11,641 bases of DNA from an uncultured Chlorobiales bacterium. GTDB lineage: Bacteria; Bacteroidota; Chlorobiia; Chlorobiales; Thermochlorobacteraceae. Position numbers and translations under genes: made by a program. The notes under the pieces were generated by a model that did not search any database, was not told the origin of the DNA, and worked only from the letters and a program-made list of their open reading frames with translations. Below, piece by piece: positions 5,617-11,641 of the stretch (positions are counted from its first letter, which is position 1; each line of letters starts with the position of its first letter). The stretch is taken from contig CALGMC010000067.1 of assembly GCA_937959145.1 (NCBI GenBank), positions 1 to 11,641 on the forward strand. The letters run 5' to 3'.

Positions 5617-6545
5617 TTAATCACCTTTTTTTCTTTGCCGACAGGGGGAATGTGTGGCGCAACGGCTTTTTGAATCGTCTGCTGTAATTCCTTCAAAAGA
5701 TTTTTCTTGACGAAATGTCGATGCGTAACCAAACTGATATTGCGCATGGGTGTCGGTTCGGCAAATCTGATGATACTGCATGTCTTATCGCTCTGTAAGT
5801 CATTGGCGGCTAAGTAAGGCACAATCGTAATTCCGAGATTTGCTTTGGTGAATTTCAGTAGGCTATCCATTGAGGCGGCTCTGAATTCAATGTTGAGCGG
5901 CTTATCGGAATGCTTATGCGAGAGGTCGCAAATTTTTTTTACTTGGGTGCTGAGGCAGTGCCCTTCTTCCATCAACCACAGTTTCGTGTAATCCAACGCT
6001 TCTGCTGTCGTGATTTTCTTTCGCTTAGTTGAACTGCAATCATAGATTAAGAACGGCTCATAGTAGAGGTGAAGTTCGACGAGATTTTCCTCGTGAAGTG
6101 GCACGGCGAGAATGCCGATATCGAGCGTTCGGTGGTTCAACCCCGAAATAATTTCCGATGTTGTGGCTTCTGCGAGCACCAATTTGAGTTTCGGAAACGC
6201 TTTTGTAAAGGTCGTTAAAAACAGCGGAAGCAAATATGGCGCGACGGTCGGAATCACTGCAATTCGTAACTCACCTTCTTGTTCATTTTTCAGTTCTTGA
6301 ATCAAATTTTTGAGCGAATCGACTTCTTTGGCGACGATGCGCAGTCGCTCAATGATTTGCACGCCCTCTTGCGTTACAGAAACGGGTTTGGTTTTACGAT
6401 TGAAAATTTGCACTCCAATTTCCTCTTCAAACTTTCCAATCATTGTGCTCAGCGTTGATTGGGTAACGAAACACTTTTCCGCTGCCGCCTCAAAATTTCT
6501 TAAATCCACAACCGCCAAGACATATTGAAATTGCTGTATGTTCAT
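5607..6545 (-). CDS. oxyR: OxyR, LysR-type peroxide-sensing regulator
   Basis: This 312-residue protein has an N-terminal winged helix-turn-helix (residues 1-60, with AAAEKCFVTQSTLSTMIGKFE), a linker helix, and a LysR substrate-binding fold. The OxyR signature is complete: IPTVAPYLLP (98-107) includes the conserved Thr (T100), and EEGHCLSTQVKKIC gives C197 and C206. Their spacing of nine equals C199-C208 of E. coli OxyR, the pair that forms the regulatory disulfide with H2O2. Length is normal for the family (about 305), with a basic tail EKKVIK. It is divergent from katG across 130 bp, the classic arrangement in which OxyR controls the neighbouring catalase-peroxidase gene and often itself. 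The start is the first ATG and puts the HTH in the usual place. No Shine-Dalgarno sequence is visible. Confidence 0.95.
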   Translation of the reverse strand: MNIQQFQYVLAVVDLRNFEAAAEKCFVTQSTLSTMIGKFEEEIGVQIFNRKTKPVSVTQEGVQIIERLRIVAKEVDSLKNLIQELKNEQEGELRIAVIPTVAPYLLPLFLTTFTKAFPKLKLVLAEATTSEIISGLNHRTLDIGILAVPLHEENLVELHLYYEPFLIYDCSSTKRKKITTAEALDYTKLWLMEEGHCLSTQVKKICDLSHKHSDKPLNIEFRAASMDSLLKFTKANLGITIVPYLAANDLQSDKTCSIIRFAEPTPMRNISLVTHRHFVKKNLLKELQQTIQKAVAPHIPPVGKEKKVIKPL

Positions 6546-6559
6546 CTTGAATTTTGATT

Positions 6560-6592
6560 ATTGATGCTGTCAATAGTGATATTAAAAATATC
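6560..6592. promoter_or_regulatory. Candidate OxyR operator in the oxyR-katG gap
   Basis: Two inverted repeats occur here: ATTG-N7-CAAT (6560-6574) and GATA-N7-TATC (6578-6592; the full palindrome is GATATT-aaa-AATATC). The 4-7-4 geometry is that of each half of the OxyR consensus ATAG-N7-CTAT. The centre-to-centre distance is 18 bp rather than the canonical 22, and the half-site words differ, so the match is partial. The site lies directly upstream of the candidate katG -33 element, where an activator would bind. Confidence 0.45.
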
Positions 6593-6595
6593 GTT

Positions 6596-6626
6596 TTTGT
6601 AAATATGTTTCTTATGCCCACATTTG
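6596..6626 (+). promoter_or_regulatory. Candidate katG promoter, Bacteroidota type
   Basis: TTTG (6596-6599) and CACATTTG (6619-6626) are separated by 19 bases. This fits the -33 TTTG / -7 TAnnTTTG pattern with one mismatch (C for the first T). A weak -7 that needs an activator would fit OxyR control. Transcription would start roughly 40 bases before the katG ATG. Confidence 0.4.
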
Positions 6627-6675
6627 AGCCGTTTATTTTTCAGTATTCCATTAACGCTTAAACTATTTTACGATT

Positions 6676-9039
6676 ATGAAAGCAACCATCACACTCGCGC
6701 TCGCTCTGTTGCTTGTCTTTGCAAGGGGCAATATCGCATTTGGACAAACCTTCGCCGACGGTGGAAAACAATCCTCCATACACAGACCTGAAACACACGT
6801 TGCTGAAACGAACCACAGTGCAACCGACGACACCCCTGAATCTTTGGGGCTTTGTCCTTTCGGCTTCGACACGGTCAAAACGGCGGTTCAGATGCTCGGT
6901 AAAATAGGCTACACCAACCGTGATTGGTGGCCAAATCAGTTGGATTTATCGCCGCTTCGCCAACATTCATCGCTTTCTAATCCGATGGACGAATCCTTTA
7001 ACTACCGACAAGCCTTCAGCACGCTTGACTACCAAGGTTTGAAAAAAGATTTGCGCGCCGTCTTGAGAAATTCACAAGATTGGTGGCCAGCCGATTACGG
7101 ACACTATGGCGGCTTGTTCATTCGTATGGCGTGGCACAGTGCAGGCACTTATCGCATCGCTGATGGACGTGGCGGCACGCGCGCTGGTCTGCAACGCTTC
7201 GCACCGCAAAACAGTTGGCCCGATAACGCCAACCTCGACAAAGCTCGCCGCCTTCTCTGGCCTATCAAGCAAAAATACGGCAGTAAAATTTCTTGGGCGG
7301 ATTTGATGATCCTCGCAGGCAACGTTGCACTTGAAGATATGGGCTTCAAAACCATCGGTTTCGCCGCTGGACGCGAAGACGTTTGGGAGCCAGAGCAAAT
7401 TTATTGGGGTCCTGAAAAAAAGTGGCTTGACGACGAACGCTACGCCGAAGGGCGCAAACTTGAAAATCCTTTAGCCGCTGTGCAAATGGGTCTCATCTAT
7501 GTCAATCCCGAAGGTCCTAACGGCAATCCTGACCCCGTTGCCGCCGCCAAAGACATTCGGGAAACGTTTGGGCGCATGGGCATGAACGATGAAGAAACCG
7601 TCGCTCTTATCGCGGGCGGACACACGCTCGGCAAAACTCACGGCGCAGGCGACGCCAAATTCGTCGGTCCTGAACCCGAAGCCGCTTCTATTGAAGAGCA
7701 AGGCTTAGGCTGGAAGAGCACTTACAAATCAGGCAAAGGTGCCGATGCCATCACCTCTGGGCTTGAAGTGATTTGGACGCCGACGCCAACACAGTGGAAT
7801 CAATTTTACTTCTCACTGCTCTTCAACAATGAATGGGAACTTACCACAAGTCCTGCTGGCGCAAAGCAATGGGTCGCTAAAAACGCTCCGAATATGATGC
7901 CCGATGCGTTTGACAAAAATAAACGCCACAAGCCAACGATGCTCACCACCGACCTCTCGCTCATTAAAGACCCGATTTATGAAAAAATCTCGCGCAAGTT
8001 CATGAAGAATCCTGAATTGTTTAATCAAGCCTTCGCCCGCGCTTGGTTCAAACTCACGCATCGCGATATGGGTCCAAAACTCACCTACTTAGGTCCTGAA
8101 ATCCCAAAAGAAGAGTTTCTTTGGCAAGACCCGATTCCTGCGCTTAATCATCAACTCGTTGATGCAACGGATATTCAAAACTTGAAAGCACGCATTTTAT
8201 CGTCAGGCTTAACCACTGGCGAACTCGTTTCAACCGCATGGGCGTCGGCTTCAACCTATCGTCATTCCGATAGACGCGGCGGCGCAAACGGCGCACGCAT
8301 TCGGCTCGAGCCGCAACGAAATTGGGAAGCCAACAACCCTACTCGCCTCAAAAAAGTCTTAGCGGTTTATGAGCAAATTCAATCCGACTTCAATTCAAAA
8401 TCGGGCAACAAGAAAATTTCCATTGCCGATTTAATCGTCTTGGGTGGAAACGCCGCGATTGAAGAGGCCGCTAAGAAAGCAGGCGTAACGATTGAAGTTC
8501 CTTTCACACCGGGTAGAATGGACGCCTCGCAAGCACAAACCGACATCGCCGGCATGGCTGTGCTTGAACCCATGGCAGATGGCTTCCGCAATTTCCAAAA
8601 AGCAGAATCCAATTTTTCACCCGAACAACTCTTGGTCGATAAAGCCCAACTCTTGCGCCTTTCTGCGCCTGAAATGACCGTGCTCATCGGCGGCATGCGC
8701 ATGCTCGATGCCAACTTCGACGGCTCAAAGCACGGCGTTTTCACGAACAATCCGGGCACACTTTCCAACGACTTTTTCGTCAATCTGTTGGATATGAACT
8801 ACGCTTGGAAAGCCACAGACGAGAAGAAAATGATGTATGAAATCCGCGACCGTAAGTCCGACCAACTCAAATGGACGGCTACTCGCGTTGACTTGATTTT
8901 CGGCTCTAACTCCGAACTGCGCGCCCTTGCCGAAGTGTATGCCGCAAGCGACGCGAAAGAAAAATTCGTCCGCGATTTCGTCGCCGCTTGGACCAAGGTA
9001 ATGAACTTAGACCGCTTTGACCTCGTCGCTAATAGGTAG
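6676..9039 (+). CDS. katG: Catalase-peroxidase KatG with signal peptide (exported)
   Basis: This 787-residue haem enzyme disproportionates H2O2 and has broad peroxidase activity. Residues 1-23 look like a Sec signal (MKATITLALALLLVFARGNI...AFG), with likely cleavage near AFG-Q24, so the product should be periplasmic. The N-terminal haem domain has distal R150, W153 and H154 (RMAWHSAGTYR) and D183. The Trp-Tyr-Met adduct needed for catalase activity is W153-Y275-M301, and the proximal haem ligand is H316 (GGHTLGKTHGA). Spacing equals Mycobacterium tuberculosis KatG (W107, Y229, M255, H270). S361 aligns with M. tuberculosis S315. The haem-free C-terminal domain (about 500-787) has the expected degenerate motif TAWASASTYRHSDRRGG. 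It is about 45 residues longer at the N terminus than cytoplasmic KatG, the extra being signal plus linker. It is divergent from oxyR, and a hairpin terminator candidate follows. Confidence 0.96.
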   Translation: MKATITLALALLLVFARGNIAFGQTFADGGKQSSIHRPETHVAETNHSATDDTPESLGLCPFGFDTVKTAVQMLGKIGYTNRDWWPNQLDLSPLRQHSSLSNPMDESFNYRQAFSTLDYQGLKKDLRAVLRNSQDWWPADYGHYGGLFIRMAWHSAGTYRIADGRGGTRAGLQRFAPQNSWPDNANLDKARRLLWPIKQKYGSKISWADLMILAGNVALEDMGFKTIGFAAGREDVWEPEQIYWGPEKKWLDDERYAEGRKLENPLAAVQMGLIYVNPEGPNGNPDPVAAAKDIRETFGRMGMNDEETVALIAGGHTLGKTHGAGDAKFVGPEPEAASIEEQGLGWKSTYKSGKGADAITSGLEVIWTPTPTQWNQFYFSLLFNNEWELTTSPAGAKQWVAKNAPNMMPDAFDKNKRHKPTMLTTDLSLIKDPIYEKISRKFMKNPELFNQAFARAWFKLTHRDMGPKLTYLGPEIPKEEFLWQDPIPALNHQLVDATDIQNLKARILSSGLTTGELVSTAWASASTYRHSDRRGGANGARIRLEPQRNWEANNPTRLKKVLAVYEQIQSDFNSKSGNKKISIADLIVLGGNAAIEEAAKKAGVTIEVPFTPGRMDASQAQTDIAGMAVLEPMADGFRNFQKAESNFSPEQLLVDKAQLLRLSAPEMTVLIGGMRMLDANFDGSKHGVFTNNPGTLSNDFFVNLLDMNYAWKATDEKKMMYEIRDRKSDQLKWTATRVDLIFGSNSELRALAEVYAASDAKEKFVRDFVAAWTKVMNLDRFDLVANR

Positions 9040-9095
9040 TCGCCGTTCATTGAAGTCTGTGCGGAGATTTTAGAACTGGTATTCTGATAAAATTG

Positions 9096-9126
9096 GGGCG
9101 GGTTTGGTATCCGCCCTTTGTGTTTT
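9096..9126 (+). terminator. Probable terminator after katG
   Basis: GGGCGG (9096-9101) pairs with CCGCCC (9111-9116) around a 9-base loop, followed by the T-rich tract TTTGTGTTTT. The stem is short and the tract interrupted, so it is weaker than the other two terminators in the window, but it is correctly placed 56 bases after the stop. Confidence 0.65.
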
Positions 9127-9152
9127 GAGATTAAGAATTAGCGACCTACGCC

Positions 9153-9179
9153 TTGAAATTCCATTCGGCAAAGTATTAT
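9153..9179 (+). promoter_or_regulatory. Weak sigma70-like promoter candidate for the phosphotransferase gene
   Basis: TTGAAA (9153-9158) and TATTAT (9174-9179) lie between the katG terminator and the next gene. The 15-base spacing is short of the usual 17, and the host may favour a different consensus, so this is tentative. If used, transcription would begin close to the TTG at 9196 and favour translation from the ATG at 9250. Confidence 0.25.
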
Positions 9180-9249
9180 TTTCATCGCTTCACTTTTGAA
9201 TGTAAAGCATTCAACCTTTGGCAAGTTTCGGTTGTCTCTTGATACATCA

Positions 9250-10665
9250 ATGAAAACACCGCATTTGAAGACATTATGGACTGCGATTATCGCCGATGGT
9301 ATCATGCTCAATCTCGCGTTTCTTCTCTACATCAAATTTCGTGAGGCGATTCCGCTCGTTCAATTCAGCGACCAAGTGCCGATGTTGATTTTGCCCATGC
9401 TCGTGATGATGCTCTTTTGGTATGGGCTGTTTTGGCTGTTCGGACTTTATGAGGTGGAGCAATTCGTTTCGCGCTACAAACAAGTCTCGCTTGTTTTTCA
9501 AGCAACAACGGTCGGCGCGATTATGCTTGCCTTGTTCATATACATTGACGACTACCTCTATGAACAATCCTCAGGCGTCGAGGTAACGGCGCGAGCGCGA
9601 TTCGGCATCTTTTTTTATTGGGCGATTTTAATTGCCAGCGTCTCGTTTGCGCGCGTGCTTCACGCGACGGTAATTCGCAAACGCATCATGCGCGGCATTG
9701 GTCGCAAAAACGCGCTCATTGTTGGAACGGGCAAGCGCGCCCAAGAACTCGCCGACGACATTCAGGCGCACCCTGCGCTCGGCTTGAACGTGATTGGCTT
9801 CGTCAAAGAACATCAAAATGGGCAAGAAACGGCTGTTCAAGACATCGTTGGAACGGTTGACGACATTCCGTCTCTGATTCAGGCACGGCGCGTCTCGACG
9901 GTCATGATTGCGGCGGAAGTCAATCGGCACGAGGAACTTCTGCAAATCATCGGGCTTTGCGAAGGCAGAGGCGTAAGTTTGAAAACACTTCCCGATATGT
10001 ATGAAATCGTTTCAGGCGCGGCGCAAACGACACAGATTTACGGCATGCCGCTTGTCAGTTTAGACCCGAAATTGCTCTCGCCGATTGAAGCCAACTTAAA
10101 ACGCATTTTTGATATTGTCGTCTCTGCGTTGGTCTTATTGATTGGATTGCCGCTTTGGCTCATCATTGCCTTGATTGTTTGGTTCGATACCAAAGCCTTT
10201 CCGATTTATTCGCAAACACGTGTTGGGTTGCACGGCAAGCCGTTCACGCTCTACAAGTTCCGCTCTATGCGCCCCGATGCCGAAGCGTCAGGACCGAAAC
10301 TCACCCAAAAAGAAGACGACCGCATTACGCCGCTTGGCAGAGTGCTTCGCAAGTATCGCATTGATGAGTTTCCGCAGTTTTTCAATGTGTTGATTGGCGA
10401 TATGTCCATTGTTGGTCCGCGTCCTGAACGCCCCTATTTTATCGAACAAATAACCAAACAAGCACCACACTACACGCGCCTGCATCGCGTTAAGCCCGGC
10501 ATTACGAGTTGGGGACAAGTCAAATACGGCTACGCCGCCAATGTCGATGAAATGGTCGACCGCCTCAAATACGACCTCTTTTACATCGAGAACATGAGTT
10601 TCGGAATGGATATAAAAATCATTCTTGCCACAATCTATGTCGTTATCACAGGCAGGGGGCAGTAA
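9250..10665 (+). CDS. Polyprenyl-phosphate sugar-1-phosphate transferase (exopolysaccharide initiation)
   Basis: This inner-membrane enzyme transfers a sugar-1-phosphate from a nucleotide sugar to undecaprenyl phosphate, the first step of exopolysaccharide, capsule or O-antigen repeat assembly. Numbered from ATG 9250 (471 residues): four membrane segments near 9-27, 44-66, 79-99 and 119-137; a cytoplasmic Rossmann-like CoA-binding-type domain opening with NALIVGTGKRAQELADD (about 154-170); a fifth hydrophobic helix (287-311); then the catalytic bacterial sugar transferase domain with YKFRSMR, the Asp-Glu dyad D372-E373 in RIDEFPQFFNVL, GDMSIVGPRPERP and KPGITSWGQV. This is the WbaP/WcaJ-type architecture, complete in length. 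The exact sugar cannot be told. An in-frame TTG at 9196 would add 18 residues; I prefer ATG 9250 because it puts the first membrane helix close to the N terminus, as is usual. No glycosyltransferase genes follow directly. Confidence 0.92.
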   Translation: MKTPHLKTLWTAIIADGIMLNLAFLLYIKFREAIPLVQFSDQVPMLILPMLVMMLFWYGLFWLFGLYEVEQFVSRYKQVSLVFQATTVGAIMLALFIYIDDYLYEQSSGVEVTARARFGIFFYWAILIASVSFARVLHATVIRKRIMRGIGRKNALIVGTGKRAQELADDIQAHPALGLNVIGFVKEHQNGQETAVQDIVGTVDDIPSLIQARRVSTVMIAAEVNRHEELLQIIGLCEGRGVSLKTLPDMYEIVSGAAQTTQIYGMPLVSLDPKLLSPIEANLKRIFDIVVSALVLLIGLPLWLIIALIVWFDTKAFPIYSQTRVGLHGKPFTLYKFRSMRPDAEASGPKLTQKEDDRITPLGRVLRKYRIDEFPQFFNVLIGDMSIVGPRPERPYFIEQITKQAPHYTRLHRVKPGITSWGQVKYGYAANVDEMVDRLKYDLFYIENMSFGMDIKIILATIYVVITGRGQ

Positions 10666-10733
10666 CATTTTTCAATCCGCGTTTCGGGAGTTAGATTGCT
10701 GTTCATTTTCTCAAAAACTAAATCAACTTTCAC

Positions 10734-11447
10734 ATGCACGTAGAATACCACAAGTGGTATAGCCATCGTCTCCATCGCGATATGGAACTCATGATTTTCG
10801 GACACGCGGGCGCACCGACCATCGTTTTTCCGACCTCTTACGCTCGTTTTTACGAGTGGAAAGATTTCAAAATGATTGATACCATCAGCGATAAAATCAA
10901 TGCTGGGTATCTGCAACTTTACTGCGTCGACGGCATTTGGGCGGAAACTTGGTATAACTACGGCATTCACCCCAACGCGCGCATGCAACGCCACAATGCG
11001 TGGGAGCAGTATATGATTCACGAAGTCTATCCGCTTATTCGCCATAAAAACCAAAATCCCTTCACCATTTTAACAGGAACCAGTTTTGGCGCGTTTATCG
11101 CCGCACTTTTCGCACTCAAACATCCTTGGCACGCCAATAAACTCGTCGCTATGTCGGGCGGATACAGCACGAAAGGCTTTTTAGATGGCTACTTCGACAA
11201 CGATGTCTATTTTAACTCCCCGCTCGACTTCGTTCCCAACATGCATGACCACAACACGCTCGAGCGAATCCGCGCCATCGACCTTAAACTCATCACCAGC
11301 ACTTGGGATATTCCTATCTGCCGCGAAACGACCAAAGAACTCTCTACAAAACTTTGGAACAAAGGCATTTGGAATCAATGCGACGTATGGAACGACGCCC
11401 AACACGATTGGCCCGATTGGCGCAGAATGATCCGCGTTTATCTCTAA
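10734..11447 (+). CDS. Alpha/beta-hydrolase esterase
   Basis: This 237-residue protein of the putative-esterase (esterase D-like) type would hydrolyse an ester bond; the substrate is unknown. The nucleophile elbow GTSFG contains S117, in TILTGTSFGAFIAALFALKHP. D192 (STWDIP) and H224 (DAQHDWPDWR) complete a Ser-Asp-His triad in the correct order and spacing. FPTSYARFYEW near residue 32 is the probable oxyanion-hole loop. No signal peptide or membrane segment is seen, so it is probably cytoplasmic. It begins 68 bases after the phosphotransferase gene, with no terminator or Shine-Dalgarno sequence visible between them, and is followed within a few bases by a probable transporter gene on the same strand. 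Confidence 0.85.
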   Translation: MHVEYHKWYSHRLHRDMELMIFGHAGAPTIVFPTSYARFYEWKDFKMIDTISDKINAGYLQLYCVDGIWAETWYNYGIHPNARMQRHNAWEQYMIHEVYPLIRHKNQNPFTILTGTSFGAFIAALFALKHPWHANKLVAMSGGYSTKGFLDGYFDNDVYFNSPLDFVPNMHDHNTLERIRAIDLKLITSTWDIPICRETTKELSTKLWNKGIWNQCDVWNDAQHDWPDWRRMIRVYL

Positions 11448-11450
11448 TCC

Positions 11451-11641
11451 TTGCTTGTAGAAACACACTTGTCGCACCGACCGCCGTCAGAACGCCGTAA
11501 AGGAATCATCGTTTGCACGTGGGAAGGCATTTTCGCTAATCCTTATATCGTCATTACCGATACGACTTACCTTGCGGCGTTTGCTGTCATTCTCGCCGCC
11601 TCAAATCCTGTAATCGCTTTTATCGGCGGTATTCCGTTTTT
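11451..11641 (+). CDS. Probable MFS-type transporter, N-terminal fragment (runs off the window)
   Basis: An open frame with no stop continues to the end of the window in the same frame as the esterase, just past its TAA. From 11499 it reads KGIIVCTWEGIF, then ANPYIVITDTTYLAAFAVIL, then AASNPVIAFIGGIPF. This is a first hydrophobic helix followed by the start of a second one. The pattern RKG-x5-EG-x-F-A-x-P with a following ASN-x3-AFIGGIPF resembles N termini of Bacteroidota/Chlorobiota major-facilitator proteins I recall, but only about 60 residues are visible. There is no ATG. TTG at 11451 (3 bases after the esterase stop) or TTG at 11469 are the possible starts; the frame is more certain than the start. 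Close spacing suggests cotranscription with the esterase. Confidence 0.6.
   Translation, partial: MLVETHLSHRPPSERRKGIIVCTWEGIFANPYIVITDTTYLAAFAVILAASNPVIAFIGGIPF

Noticed and set aside
6545..6573. TTGACA on the minus strand (6573-6568) as a -35 box for oxyR
   Set aside because: A -10 at 17 bases would fall on the start codon and reads TCAAGA; the word is better explained as part of the inverted repeat.
8379..8783. 134-codon minus-strand ORF inside katG
   Set aside because: It overlaps the well-conserved C-terminal domain of KatG on the other strand; no independent evidence.
10666..10733. Terminator or promoter between the phosphotransferase and esterase genes
   Set aside because: No convincing stem with T tract and no good promoter words; the gap is consistent with cotranscription.

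Overview
The window looks like chromosome from a Bacteroidota/Chlorobiota-type bacterium of moderate GC, possibly a relative of the Chloroherpeton/Thermochlorobacter group. That placement is inference from three things: almost no gene has a Shine-Dalgarno sequence, there are promoter-like elements of the TTTG / TAnnTTTG type, and the proteins have a Chlorobi/Bacteroidetes flavour. No ribosomal or taxonomic marker gene is present. There is no phage, insertion sequence, CRISPR array or tRNA.

Layout. Positions 1-1187 are the tail of a signalling operon: the ATP-binding end of a histidine kinase, then a response regulator with two receiver domains and no output domain. Positions 1188-1567 are an unusual gene-poor leader. 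It holds several hairpins, a 27-bp exact direct repeat, and a possible 13-codon cysteine-rich reading frame behind the best ribosome-binding site in the window. It leads into a BCS1-like AAA ATPase (1568-2809), closed by a strong intrinsic terminator. Next come a lipoprotein debranching enzyme/pullulanase of family GH13 (2962-5061) with its own promoter candidate, a REP-like palindromic intergenic element, and a small charged coiled-coil protein (5193-5531) with its own terminator.

Positions 5607-9039 form a peroxide-defence module. A full OxyR, with both redox cysteines, is divergent from a catalase-peroxidase KatG that carries a signal peptide. The 130-bp gap between them holds two inverted repeats with OxyR-like half-site geometry, just upstream of a Bacteroidota-style promoter candidate for katG. 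OxyR sensing peroxide and switching on an exported KatG is the simplest reading.

Positions 9250-11641 concern the envelope: an initiating polyprenyl-phosphate sugar phosphotransferase (exopolysaccharide or O-antigen type), an alpha/beta-hydrolase esterase with an intact Ser-Asp-His triad, and immediately behind it the start of a probable MFS transporter that runs off the window.

Most of the window is recognisable housekeeping and accessory genes. The least explained part is the 1188-1567 leader together with the ATPase that follows it.
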